Notes under the pieces: model-generated | Database searches by the model: none | The model's input: only the letters and a program-made list of their open reading frames with translations | Told to the model about the DNA's origin: nothing | Made by a program: the position numbers and the translations under genes | Origin: Motiliproteus sp036964625 | GTDB lineage: Bacteria > Pseudomonadota > Gammaproteobacteria > Pseudomonadales > Balneatricaceae | Length of the DNA stretch: 64,000 nt | Assembly (NCBI GenBank): GCA_036964625.1 | Contig: JBALTG010000002.1 | Coordinates: 1-64,000, forward strand | Direction: 5' to 3' | Shown here: positions 39,353 to 48,219 of the stretch, in pieces | Layout of the letters: each line of letters starts with the position of its first letter | Position numbering within the stretch: position 1 is the first letter of the stretch

Positions 39353-40297
39353 TTGAGTCCTGATGAACTGAATCGAATCGACTTTACCTGTTGGTGGCCT
39401 TCAATGCCCTGATGGACGAGGGCAGTGTATCGCGGGCAGCGGACCGGTTGCATGTTACCCAGCCTGCGATGAGCAAGACACTGCAACGGCTGCGCGACCT
39501 GTTCGATGACCCGTTGTTTACTCGCACGCCCAAGGGGCTGGATCCGACTCCCCGTAGCGGAGGCGCTGCAGCAGTTGATCAAGCTGGTTACCCCGGCGGA
39601 CTTCGACCCGAAAGCGTTGGATCGAACCTTCACCTTAGCGATCGCCGACCCGGTTGCCGCGAGATTGATTCCAGTATTGGTCAACAGGTTGGCGGTGGAG
39701 GCGCCCGGCGTTGCGTTAAGATTGCGCGGCTATACCGGCGACAGTGTCCGATCCATGTCCAAAGGGACGCTGGATTTTGTCTGCGGTCTGGTACAGGAGA
39801 ACCTGCCCGCCGGCGCCCATGCGCGGATATTGATTCAGTATGAAATATGCTGTCTGGTGCGTGCCAGTCATCCGTTGGCGGGGCGAGCGCGAATGACCAT
39901 TGAGCAGTTCGTGGCGTACGAGCATATCAAGCCCTGGTTCCGAGGCATCAATGATAAGGGGATCCTGGATCTTAAACTTAAGGAGATGGGACTGAGTCGT
40001 ACCATCCGCCTGGAGTCCTCTCATACGCTGACGATACTGCGAACCCTTCAGTGCACCGATACCCTGCTCGTCGGCATGAGCGACTGGACGAAATTGCTTG
40101 AAGGCGGCGATCTGGTCAAAATTGCGCTTCCAGACCCATTCGAAAGCCATTTCGGCAGCCAGGCCAATATGCACCTATTATGGGACGAGCGTAACCACAG
40201 TGATCCCGCCCACCGCTGGTTGCGGCAGTTGATGGTGGATGTGGCGAGCGAAGAGACGGGGCGGCCCTCGTTCTCCGACCGCGATAGCGACGCCTGA
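39353..40297 (+). pseudogene. LysR-family regulator, two frameshifts
   Basis: Start TTG 39353 follows GGGGAG. It gives SPDELNRID, then one base is missing near 39381 before LYLLVAFNALMDEGSVSRAADRLHVTQPAMSKTLQRL, the LysR helix-turn-helix. A second shift near 39550 leads to VAEALQQLIKLV and the substrate-binding domain (about 39560-40297; RTFTLAIADPVAARLIPVL). Combined length, about 310 residues, is normal. It faces away from the decayed adaptor operon, the classic arrangement of a LysR regulator and its target, and has decayed together with it. Confidence 0.88.
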
Positions 40298-40589
40298 CCG
40301 AACTCCCCGTCACAACCAGGGCGCGCGACCTGAACCGGTGCCAGCTGGTGCGACAGGCCGTTTTGCCGCGCGTCACCAGCGGCAGCTGAATCTCCTTTTT
40401 CTGAGCGGTTATTTGATACGGTTCCTGCAGCGAAGTCATTCATCCTCATCGAAGGTCAGCACCTTCCCTGAGGTGGGTTTGAAGGTTATGCCGTGCAGTT
40501 ATGCAGGATATTAGCAGGGGGCCTTAGCCGCCTCTGCCAGCCAACTCTATAGTGCTCCCAACCGATAGTACAACCGAGGACGGAGCACG

Positions 40590-40949
40590 ATGAAACTCGA
40601 AACGACACTGGCCTTTTTGGATCTCAGCAGCGTAGCTCAGTTGAATGTGGTACCGGCTATCAGCGATCCTTATCCGGTGACTCCCGAAGCTGTTACCCGC
40701 ACGGTTGTAAGTGCCGACCAGCGGGTGAAGGCAGTACAAGAATCCCCCGAGCTGGATCGGGGTAACCGTCGCCAAACGGCGGTTCAGATCAACAGTCAGC
40801 GCCAACAGCAGGATCAATTCGATCTTTTTGCGGCCATTGCCACCGGCGGATCACAGGACCATACCAATAAGCCAGGGCTACAAACGTTTGCGGAATTGAA
40901 TCACCCTTATATCCCTCTCTGCAGACTGAAAGGGCAAGAAATGATTTGA
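40590..40949 (+). CDS. Small hypothetical protein
   Basis: 119 residues from ATG 40590, with CGGAGCACG just before it. No signal peptide and no membrane segment. Rich in Gln, Val and polar residues (RQTAVQINSQRQQQDQFDLFAAIATGGSQDHTN). The composition resembles small gammaproteobacterial proteins of unknown function with a FlaG-like NRRQTAVQINSQRQQQDQFDLF stretch, but no family can be assigned. It stands alone between the LysR remnant and the convergent gltS gene. Confidence 0.5.
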   Translation: MKLETTLAFLDLSSVAQLNVVPAISDPYPVTPEAVTRTVVSADQRVKAVQESPELDRGNRRQTAVQINSQRQQQDQFDLFAAIATGGSQDHTNKPGLQTFAELNHPYIPLCRLKGQEMI

Positions 40950-40988
40950 TATCCATGCTTTGTCTGAGTTACAAACAGCCGGAATGAC

Positions 40989-42212
40989 TTATGTATTGGC
41001 CAAGAAAAATGGAATGATCATGGCGTTAACCAGGTCAATGAAGAACGCACAAACCAGAGGGACGATAATAAAGGCCAGGTGTGACGCCCCATAACGTTGA
41101 GAGACTGCGGACATATTCGCCATGGCTGTCGGTGTGGAACCCAGAGAAATGCCACCGAACCCTGCGCAGATGACGGCAGCGTCATAATTGCGCCCCATCA
41201 CCGGAAAGACCACAAACAGGGTGACAGCGATTGCGACCAGAAACTGGGCGCCAAGGATGGTAAAAATGGGGCTGGCTAAATCGACCAGTGCCCAAAGCTG
41301 CATGCTCATCAGGGACATCGCCAGAAATGTCCCCAGGGACACATCCGCGATCAGTGCGATGGCGGGCTGGCGGCTCGGCCATGCTGTCCCTGTGATACGG
41401 GGGAAGGATTTGGGAATAAAATTGGTGATCAGGATCCCCGCAAACAGGCATGTAACAAAAAGAGGTAGTTGCAGCCCCAATTGCTCCAGCCCTTCATTGA
41501 GCATAAAGCCAACCATTGCACTGATGTGAATGGCGAGGATGGCATCGAGCAACTCCAGGTGACCAATCCCCTGGTTTTTTTCTACCTCGGGAAGCCCGAC
41601 ATCCATCGGCTCGATCTTGGCCGGTTTTAATTGGTGCCTGGTGATGAGGAACTTGGCGATAGGGCCCCCCATCAGACTGGCCAGGATCAGGCCAAAGGTT
41701 GCGCAGGCGATCCCTATCTCCATCGCGTTAGAGATACCGAACTCATCGGCGATACGCGGTGCCCAGGCGATTGCCGTGCCATGCCCGCCGATCAAAGAAA
41801 CGCTGCCGCCCAACAGGCCCACCGGGGATGGCAAGCCAAACAGCGATGCGATGGTAATCCCGGTGAGGTTTTGTACCACCATGTAACCGATGGTAATCGC
41901 CAGCAAAATGACCAGCGGCTTGCCACCGGTCAACAAGTCTTTCAGGCTGGCGTTGATGCCGATGGTTGTAAAAAAATAGACCAACAGGAAGTCTCGGGCG
42001 GCTAAGTCAAAGCTGATCTCGATACCCGTCGCAACGTAAACCAGCCCGATGAGCACGGAGAAGAGTAATCCCCCTGTGACGGGCTCTGGAATGCTTAATT
42101 CTCTCATAAAGCCGACGGCATTGTTTATTCGCTTACCAACAAACAGCACTACTATTCCCAGGGTGACTGCAAAGAAAGAGCTTAGCTGCAGGATGTCATC
42201 GTTGAATTCCAT
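40989..42212 (-). CDS. gltS: Sodium/glutamate symporter
   Basis: 407 residues, about 401 expected. It has ten or more hydrophobic segments and the paired family signatures: SIPEPVTGGLLFSVL near residue 40, GGSVSLIGGHGTAIAWAP near 135 (the first re-entrant GGHGT loop), and CAGFGGISLGSTPTAMANM near 365. It imports L-glutamate with Na+ at the inner membrane. The frame is intact and the gene is monocistronic. No regulatory site was recognised. Confidence 0.95.
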   Translation of the reverse strand: MEFNDDILQLSSFFAVTLGIVVLFVGKRINNAVGFMRELSIPEPVTGGLLFSVLIGLVYVATGIEISFDLAARDFLLVYFFTTIGINASLKDLLTGGKPLVILLAITIGYMVVQNLTGITIASLFGLPSPVGLLGGSVSLIGGHGTAIAWAPRIADEFGISNAMEIGIACATFGLILASLMGGPIAKFLITRHQLKPAKIEPMDVGLPEVEKNQGIGHLELLDAILAIHISAMVGFMLNEGLEQLGLQLPLFVTCLFAGILITNFIPKSFPRITGTAWPSRQPAIALIADVSLGTFLAMSLMSMQLWALVDLASPIFTILGAQFLVAIAVTLFVVFPVMGRNYDAAVICAGFGGISLGSTPTAMANMSAVSQRYGASHLAFIIVPLVCAFFIDLVNAMIIPFFLANT

Positions 42213-42613
42213 AATCGCTTTGGTTCCGTATCGAGTTGACTAAAAAGCCTAGTACAGGCTGGCCCATTTAGCTCTATCAATACGCATCACCTGGCGGCTT
42301 AATACGTGGTGCAGGGACGGGCTACCGTTGGCCACCAGGGTAATTGCTGGAACCTGCTATTTACTGCGGTAGCACCGCGTGAATCATTATTCAGTGAGCC
42401 GATTGTTTCCTGAGGGATGTTAGTTATCTACGCCCCCGGCTTCACATGACTGCCAGTTATATCCGTAATATCCAGCCTTCATTGTTCAGCGGCAGTCCCG
42501 GTCAGTATCATTCCGACATCAATACCACAACGACAAATTGACTCCGGCTTAAAGACTTTGCTGTTTGCAGTGTTACAGAGCATCCCATTGGACACATACA
42601 AAGGAAAATGACC
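42213..42613. other. Divergent intergenic region gltS / OmpA-domain gene
   Basis: About 400 bp with no gene. It should hold promoters for both divergent genes. An AAGGAAA ribosome site (42601-42607) serves the gene on the right; ATG 42614 is better spaced than ATG 42608. Confidence 0.4.
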
Positions 42614-43603
42614 ATGAACAGAAAGATCAAACTCAGTAATACCACTATCGGTGCACTGGTTTCAGGATTGTTATTTTCGGGCTCTGTCATGGCTGCGGCC
42701 GTGGATTCGGCCCCCGGTTATCTGAAGGATTCATCGGGCAATATCGTTCGCTCCGGCAGCGGCGGTTGTGTCCATACTGGTAGCTGGAATGCCGAGATGG
42801 CTACCGTGGTTGGCTGTGATGGTATCAGCCTTACGCCTAACCTTGAGGTGATTAAAGGGCAGGGGGCAGGAGCTGATCACCAGGTGCTGATCCCGCTCGC
42901 TGTCTTGTTTAAGCTTGGCAGCGCCGAACTGACGGCAACAGGTAAACAGGAACTGCAGTTTTATCGCGACAAAATTGCACCTGAAATGGCGCAATTCTAC
43001 CGAGGGGGTATCGTGGGTCATACAGATAATCAGGGGGCCGATGCGTATAACCAAGACCTCTCCATGCGTCGATCTGAAACTGTACGTGACTATCTGGTCA
43101 GCCTCGGCGCACCGGCCGATAAGCTAGTCATCTTGGGCAGCGGAGAAAACCATCCCATTGCAACTAACGATAGCGAACTAGGCCAGCAGCTTAATCGTCG
43201 GGTAGCCATTGCCGTGACGGGGGAGCTTCGCGGCGAGGATACGATGACATTGCCCAGTGCTGCGTTGTTCGCCCCGTACAGCGCAGAGTTGAGTGCAGAG
43301 GGTGAACAGCGCCTCAAAGACTACGGAGATGAAGTCAAGCGTACCCTGAGTGGCATCTCCAAGATCGACATCATAGGCCATAGCGATAACCGAGCCCAGG
43401 TTGAGCTGAGTGATCAGATCGCCCAAGCACGGGCCGAGACCGTCCGTGATTACTTGGTTCAGGCAGGGGTGCCGGCTGAGCGGATCGACACCTACAGTGC
43501 CGGCGCCGATAGCCCGGTGGCGAGCAACCGCACTGCCGAGGGCCGTGCCGAAAATCGCCGGGTCGATATCTACCTATCCGGTCGGGTTAACGGTAACACT
43601 TAG
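42614..43603 (+). CDS. Exported protein with two tandem OmpA C-terminal domains
   Basis: 329 residues. Signal peptide to about residue 29 (GALVSGLLFSGSVMAAA), then a short Cys-containing segment (GGCVHTGSW..VGCDGI) as in small OmpA-type lipoprotein/porin-like proteins, then two OmpA peptidoglycan-binding domains: about 95-210 (VLFKLGSAELTATG; GHTDNQGADAYNQDLSMRRSETVRDYL; NRRVAIAV) and about 215-325 (ALFAPYSAELSAEG; GHSDNRAQ; ARAETVRDYL; ENRRVDIYL). Each keeps the Asp and Arg that bind diaminopimelate. Duplicated domains could bridge two peptide stems or a dimer interface. No beta-barrel is present, so it is likely periplasmic. Confidence 0.9.
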   Translation: MNRKIKLSNTTIGALVSGLLFSGSVMAAAVDSAPGYLKDSSGNIVRSGSGGCVHTGSWNAEMATVVGCDGISLTPNLEVIKGQGAGADHQVLIPLAVLFKLGSAELTATGKQELQFYRDKIAPEMAQFYRGGIVGHTDNQGADAYNQDLSMRRSETVRDYLVSLGAPADKLVILGSGENHPIATNDSELGQQLNRRVAIAVTGELRGEDTMTLPSAALFAPYSAELSAEGEQRLKDYGDEVKRTLSGISKIDIIGHSDNRAQVELSDQIAQARAETVRDYLVQAGVPAERIDTYSAGADSPVASNRTAEGRAENRRVDIYLSGRVNGNT

Positions 43604-43935
43604 AGCGACGCCGAATTGTAACGCCGCTGTTGCTTCATCGTGCTCAATATCCGGGCGTTCAAGGTGTAGGCAGGGACATAGCGTAGCCCCTAAGCCTGTC
43701 AGAATGCCGGGATTAGGTGTATAAAAGGGCACCGCGCCCTCATCGTAATCATTGCTCCGTGAGATGTTTAAACCTGTTCAGAACCTCTCTACCAAGCTCT
43801 GTTGGATGGATCGCTGCTATGGTAAGTCCCTAAGTGGCTGACAAAAATTGGCCATTCAGCCGCCATTGCTTCCGGGCACCCTTAGGGAAAAACCCGAGCG
43901 ATAGCTATCGAAGCGCTGTTTCAGGAGAAGGACGG

Positions 43936-45036
43936 GTGACAGACAAACAACCGGTAAGCGATCAGCGCTTTGTATCGGGTGCCATCGAGGCCGCGATCCG
44001 CATTGCTATCTTGGGGGCTCTCGCCATCTGGTGCTTCCAGGTAGCCAGCCCCTTTCTTGTGCCCTTGGTTTGGGGCGTGATCATTGCGGTGGCAAGTCAT
44101 CCGATCTATCACTGGTTGCAGCTGCGCCTGGGTGGGCGCTCTACCTTGGCGGCTTTAGTGTTTACGTTGTTGGGCCTCACGCTATTGATTGCCCCCACCG
44201 TCATATTGTCAGCTACCTTGATCGACAGTCTTCATCAGTTGGCTGGAGAATTACAGCAAGGGACCTTGTCTGTTCCTCCTCCGCCTGAAGGTGTCGCCCA
44301 GTGGCCGCTGGTCGGCGAGCGTATTGCTGACGTTTGGCTGCTCGCTTCGGAAAATTTACAGGGCGCCGTCGCACAGGCAGGCCCTCAGCTTAAAGGGGTT
44401 GGCCAGTGGTTGCTGGAGTCGCTGGCTAATGTCGGCATGGGTATCTTGCAGTTTGTGGTCGCGATCATTATCGCGGGTATCCTGCACACTAAAGCCGAGC
44501 AAGCTGCAATCCTGGCCCGTTCTTTCGGAATTCGCCTGGCGGGCGCACAAGGACAACGCTATATCGACCTGGCGGCCAAGGTCATCTTCAGTGTTACCCA
44601 GGGCGTGCTCGGCGTGGCCGTCATTCAGTCGCTAATAGCCGGAGTCGGCTTTGTCGTGATGGGTGTTCCCGCAGCCGGCTTCTGGGCCTTTCTCTGTTTA
44701 TTGCTCGGGGTTGTTCAGATCGGTGCGATGCCGATCATTCTCGGGGTTGCGCTGTACGTGATATCCATCACCGATCCGGTAGCGGGTGGTGCTTTTCTTA
44801 TCTGGAGTATTGCCGTGGGACTACTCGACAACATCCTCAAACCCATTTTGCTGGGGCGAGGGGTTGATGTGCCAATGTTTGTTATCTTCGTTGGCGCTAT
44901 CGGAGGGTTTATCAGCACCGGTATCATCGGGCTCTTTATCGGAGCTGTCGTTATGAGTTTGGGTTACACACTGTTGATGGCTTGGCTTAACGGGGCCGAA
45001 ACAGAGCCGGTTAGCGGGGGAAAGTCAGAGGGGTGA
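43936..45036 (+). CDS. AI-2E family transporter-like permease
   Basis: 366 residues from GTG 43936, which follows a strong AGGAGAAGGA. The frame extends upstream to 43834, but that region is not protein-like. Eight or so hydrophobic segments with the family pattern: PFLVPLVWGVIIAVASHPIYHWL near residue 35-57, a long soluble region about 90-150, and a C-terminal GRGVDVPMFVIFVGAIGGFISTGIIGLFIGAVVMSLGY. The family (YdiK/PerM/TqsA) includes exporters and Na+/H+ antiporters, so AI-2 export should not be assumed. Confidence 0.88.
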   Translation: MTDKQPVSDQRFVSGAIEAAIRIAILGALAIWCFQVASPFLVPLVWGVIIAVASHPIYHWLQLRLGGRSTLAALVFTLLGLTLLIAPTVILSATLIDSLHQLAGELQQGTLSVPPPPEGVAQWPLVGERIADVWLLASENLQGAVAQAGPQLKGVGQWLLESLANVGMGILQFVVAIIIAGILHTKAEQAAILARSFGIRLAGAQGQRYIDLAAKVIFSVTQGVLGVAVIQSLIAGVGFVVMGVPAAGFWAFLCLLLGVVQIGAMPIILGVALYVISITDPVAGGAFLIWSIAVGLLDNILKPILLGRGVDVPMFVIFVGAIGGFISTGIIGLFIGAVVMSLGYTLLMAWLNGAETEPVSGGKSEG

Positions 45037-45088
45037 CCTATACCATTCGGCTTGGCTTTTACCTCAGGATATCGAACTCCCGTTATCT

Positions 45089-45235
45089 TCAGATAAAGGT
45101 AACGGACCTCTTAATTTGCAGCGCTGAATTGATGATGTTGCGGATCTCACCCAGATTGGAAAAAACGTTTGAGAGACCCGCTTCGACAAAGTCAGGCAGG
45201 ACGGTTTCATAGGTATCAACGACAGGTATAAACAC
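45089..45235 (-). pseudogene. mlaA (VacJ) fragment
   Basis: The reverse strand encodes VFIPVVDTYETVLPDFVE followed by AGLSNVFSNLGEIRNIINSALQ, then a stop at 45089-45091. This matches the conserved core of MlaA, the outer-membrane lipoprotein that removes surface phospholipid (FNPLLDTY..TGVSNFFSNLGE pattern). Only about 47 residues remain, with no start and no C-terminal half, so it is debris of a lost gene or a partial duplication. Confidence 0.7.
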
Positions 45236-45290
45236 ACCTGATTACCCACAAAGCTCAGCCATGATTCAGCCGATCTATTCTCGCGGTCCC

Positions 45291-45320
45291 GTAGGATGCG
45301 GTGAGCTTACGAACCGCATC
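45291..45320. repeat. REP-like hairpin
   Basis: GATGCGGT and ACCGCATC arms (8 bp) flank a 10-base loop within GTAGGATGCGGTGAGC..GAACCGCATC. This is a common short palindromic repeat of gammaproteobacterial intergenic regions. Confidence 0.65.
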
Positions 45321-45443
45321 AATCAAGAAGTAGCACCTGTACCCTTACCCTGCGCCTGATGTGGTTTGTGCCGCACTACATACTACGTGAGGACTCTGTA
45401 TCAATTGTCTTTTGTCGCCATCTGTTGGGGCGCTAGCCTGAAT

Positions 45444-45764
45444 CTTGGAGCCGCGGGGCTCCCGGCGATCTTGTCATTTTTTAGTGCAGCAACGGCTAAG
45501 GGATCGCCTGCGGGCAGGCTCCCTCTGTGTTACCTTTCCGGTGGAGAGCTGTCCGGTCGAAAGCCTGGGTCTTGTGGGAGCCGGGCTCCCGGCGATCTTG
45601 TCATTTTTTAGTGCAGCAACGGCTAGGGGATCGCCTGCGGGCAGGCTCCCACGGTGTGATCTGTCCGGTCGCGAGCCTGGGTCTTGTGGGAGCCGGGCTC
45701 CCGGCGATCTTATTATTTTTTAGCGCAGCAACGGCTAAAGGGTCGCCTGCGGGCAGGCTCCTAC
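45444..45764. repeat. Three tandem BIME-like (paired REP) elements
   Basis: Three copies at about 45444-45523, 45574-45651 and 45683-45764. Each begins GGAGCCGGGCTCCCGGCGAT, crosses a conserved spacer (TTTTTTAGTGCAGCAACGGC), and ends ATCGCCTGCGGGCAGGCTCC. The two ends are inverted REP-type palindromes. Copies are separated by conserved linkers containing TGTCCGGTCG and AGCCTGGGTCTTG. Apparent reading frames across the array repeat the same peptide and are not genes. Confidence 0.9.
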
Positions 45765-45888
45765 GGCGCTATAGCGTCCTATCATTACGGTGTTCAAGGA
45801 AAATTTGGCAACGGTAATCGCATACATAGCCCTACGTGAGATTGTATTCCTATCGCTCGTCGCTGTGCTAGCTGAGGATCATGGGTAA

Positions 45889-46428
45889 TCAGGTGGGGAT
45901 ATGCCGTAACAGCCAACTGTGTGATATTTCATCAAAACAGCTTCGTATGTCACCCTCCATAACCCATTGTGCTGAGTTTCGAGTGGCGAGAACATTGAAG
46001 CATTGCTCGATGGCATCAGCAGTCGAGCGGTAGGGTCGGAATCCGTAAGAATGTTGGTCCGCGACCGTTTCCGCTACCGGTTGCAATGCGTGAATCCAAA
46101 GGGCTTGCATTGCGCGATCGGCCATACAAGGTATGCCGAGCCCACGTTTCTTCTTTCCGCCAGATTTGAGGATATATAACCGACGCAGAGGCAAAGGGCT
46201 GTAGCCCCGATGCTGGATCTGCGCAACGGCTTTTTGTTTGGATGCTGGCGTTGACCATATTTCCCCATCCACTCCTGGCGTCCTTTTGCCTTTGTTCTCC
46301 GTCACTCGCTTTACCGCTAATAGTTTGCCGTAAAACGAGCGAGTGAGCAGACGTTGCAAGGCCTTGACCTTGCCCCATCGCCCTGCTCGGCCGGTTTCCC
46401 GGTGGGTACATTGTCCCCAGAGCTTCAT
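45889..46428 (-). mobile_element. Group II intron reverse transcriptase, 5' fragment
   Basis: 179 residues match the N-terminus of intron-encoded RT/maturase (LtrA family): RVTENKGKRTPGVDGEIW, RGYSPLPLRRLYI, KKRGLGIPCMADRAMQAL, YGFRPYRSTADAI, and WVMEGDIRSCFDEI, the last holding the first catalytic Asp of the palm. The frame stops before the YADD motif, so no RT or maturase is made. Upstream sequence to about 46700 (GAATCCCGATAAGCCGG on the reverse strand and a leader with ACAGTGCC) looks like the intron's 5' RNA portion; the 3' domains are missing. A dead, truncated retroelement. Confidence 0.85.
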
Positions 46429-46756
46429 ACCACGCAGTTACCCGCGTCGCATGTCTGGGTAGGGAATCGATGGTGGAACATCGAGTGCCATCAGTTCATA
46501 CATCTCTCCTGTATGCACAGAAACTCACGCGACTTCAGGTCGCACTTCAAGGTAGTTGGCACTGTTCTCTAGTTCCTACCTCGCTGCCTCAAGCATATTC
46601 TCCGGCTTATCGGGATTCAGCATAACCACTCCTGCTGGCTCGCAGTTTCTAACTGTTCCAGACCAGCGATTAGGATGTACTGCTTTCGGATTATGGGCCT
46701 AACCCAACAACAGAGCAGCTATATGCCTGAATTATCGGTGTGACTTAAGGTGTTTT

Positions 46757-46790
46757 TCTTACTATTCTTACTATTCTTACTATTCTTACT
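46757..46790 (+). repeat. 9-bp tandem repeat upstream of the DUF3302 gene
   Basis: TCTTACTAT is repeated 3.8 times, ending about 28 bp before ATG 46819. It lies in the leader of the DUF3302/HlyD operon. Changes in copy number would alter spacing between promoter and gene. Confidence 0.85.
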
Positions 46791-46818
46791 TAATAATTTC
46801 AACGATTTTGGAGCCTTC

Positions 46819-47211
46819 ATGATGCTGGACTACGTAGCCCTAGGAATTTTAGTCTTCGTTGGAATTACTCTTTTTTACGGAGTTATTGTTATCCACGATA
46901 TCCCCTATGAAATCGCCGCGCACCGTGATCATCCTCATCAGGACGCTATTCATGTCGCGGGCTGGGTCAGCCTCTTCACACTGCATGTTCTGTGGCCCTT
47001 CCTGTGGATATGGGCCACGCTCTATCGTAAAGATCGCGGCTGGGGGTTTCAGCAACAAATTAAAGACGAAAACGAAAACAAAAGCGAAATTGCCCAATTG
47101 CGCAAGGAGATAGAATGGCTAAAACAACGCATAGGTACACCTTCGATAGACGGTGGTTTTTCTGAGGCCGACAGTATCCAGTCCAACCCAGTAACGCGTG
47201 AAGGGGAGTAA
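46819..47211 (+). CDS. DUF3302 inner-membrane protein (YiaW/YibI-like)
   Basis: 130 residues from ATG 46819; GGAG at 46810-46813 and the start of the family sequence (MMLDYVALGILVFVGITLFYG) choose this over the upstream in-frame start at 46750, which translates the 9-bp repeat. Two membrane segments (about 5-27 and 50-70; WVSLFTLHVLWPFLWIWA) and a charged coiled C-terminus (LRKEIEWLKQRIG). In E. coli yiaW-yiaV and yibI-yibH the same pair is found: DUF3302 followed by an HlyD-like adaptor. The gene 2 bp downstream is that adaptor. Confidence 0.85.
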   Translation: MMLDYVALGILVFVGITLFYGVIVIHDIPYEIAAHRDHPHQDAIHVAGWVSLFTLHVLWPFLWIWATLYRKDRGWGFQQQIKDENENKSEIAQLRKEIEWLKQRIGTPSIDGGFSEADSIQSNPVTREGE

Positions 47212-47213
47212 TC

Positions 47214-48167
47214 ATGGATCTGCTGCTGATACTGACTTACACCGCTTTTTGTGTTGCCATCTTCAAAGTTTTCCGTATTCCGCTTAACAAATGGTCCGTG
47301 CCAACTGCTATTCTGGGTGGGATCGTGCTAATCGGCACGCTCATTTTCACGATGAACTATAACCATCCCTTTTCGGAGATGAGTCGCCAGTATTTTATCA
47401 CTGTTCCCATCGTTCCCGAGGTTAAGGGAAGAGTCATTGAGGTCAACGTCGAACCGAATCAACCTTTGAAGCAGGGTGATGTAATCTTCAAGCTTGATCC
47501 CAAGCCCTTTCAAAGCCGAATCAAAAGCCTAAGGGCTCGCCTGAATGCAGCCAAAGATGACTTCCAACGTGCACGAGAACTGGTGCGCAAGAAAGTCGGG
47601 CGTCAACGGGACGTTGATCAAGCCCAGGCAGCCGTCGATGACCTGAGGGGACAGGTCGAGGTGGCAACGTTTGACCTTGAAAACTCCGTATTCCGGGCAC
47701 CGTCTGATGGCTACGTGACGCAATTTTCTCTGCGCCCTGGAACACGAGCGGTAAACCTGCCTTTTCGGCCAGCCGGAATCTTTGTGCCCTCCGAACGCCA
47801 GTATTTTGTCGGTTGGTTTCGCCAAAACAGCACACAGCGTTTAATTCAGGGAGCGGAGGCTGAAGTTCTGTTCGATGGTGTTCCAGGTAAGGTTTTCAGT
47901 GCGGTAGTCGAACAGGTACTCCCCGTTCTGGCTCAGGGTCAGGTTCAGCCCAACGGCAATTTGCTTGACCAGTCAACGGCAGTTGCTCCTGGCCGAGTTC
48001 CAGTGAGACTCAGGATTACCGACCCGCGTATCAACGAATACATGATTCCCGGAGGAGCCTACGGCCAGGCGGCCATCTACACCGAGTATTTTTCACATGT
48101 CGCTATTATGAGGAAAATCTTAGTACGAATGACTAGCTGGATGAACTACCTGTTCCCATTCCACTAG
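47214..48167 (+). CDS. HlyD-family adaptor (YibH/YiaV-like)
   Basis: 317 residues. An N-terminal membrane anchor (two hydrophobic stretches within residues 1-45) is followed by the adaptor fold: VPIVPEVKGRVIEVNVEPNQPLKQGDVIFKLD (first lipoyl half), a coiled hairpin (about 95-150; RLNAAKDDFQRARELVRKKVG), second lipoyl half (FRAPSDGYVTQFSLRPG) and a beta barrel. It starts 2 bp after the DUF3302 gene. No pump or MFS partner is adjacent; the family probably works with a DUF3302 protein in envelope transport, but the substrate is unknown. Confidence 0.88.
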   Translation: MDLLLILTYTAFCVAIFKVFRIPLNKWSVPTAILGGIVLIGTLIFTMNYNHPFSEMSRQYFITVPIVPEVKGRVIEVNVEPNQPLKQGDVIFKLDPKPFQSRIKSLRARLNAAKDDFQRARELVRKKVGRQRDVDQAQAAVDDLRGQVEVATFDLENSVFRAPSDGYVTQFSLRPGTRAVNLPFRPAGIFVPSERQYFVGWFRQNSTQRLIQGAEAEVLFDGVPGKVFSAVVEQVLPVLAQGQVQPNGNLLDQSTAVAPGRVPVRLRITDPRINEYMIPGGAYGQAAIYTEYFSHVAIMRKILVRMTSWMNYLFPFH

Positions 48168-48219
48168 AAATATTCTGGGCGTTCGGTCAGGCGTCTATCA
48201 CCTTGAGATCGGCCATGAA

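Noticed and set aside
43936..45036. Calling the permease an autoinducer-2 exporter (tqsA)
   Set aside because: The family covers several functions and no quorum-sensing genes are nearby.
45444..45764. CRISPR array
   Set aside because: Units are about 80 bp inverted-repeat pairs with conserved linkers rather than short repeats with unique spacers, and no cas genes are present.
45366..45817. Overlapping frames across the BIME array translating to repeated GSRRSCHFLVQQRL-type peptides
   Set aside because: The repetition comes from the DNA repeat itself; no ribosome sites and the three copies lie in different frames.
46750..46818. Upstream start for the DUF3302 protein giving an LLFLLFLL N-terminus
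   Set aside because: It translates the 9-bp repeat; ATG 46819 has a GGAG site and begins the conserved family sequence.
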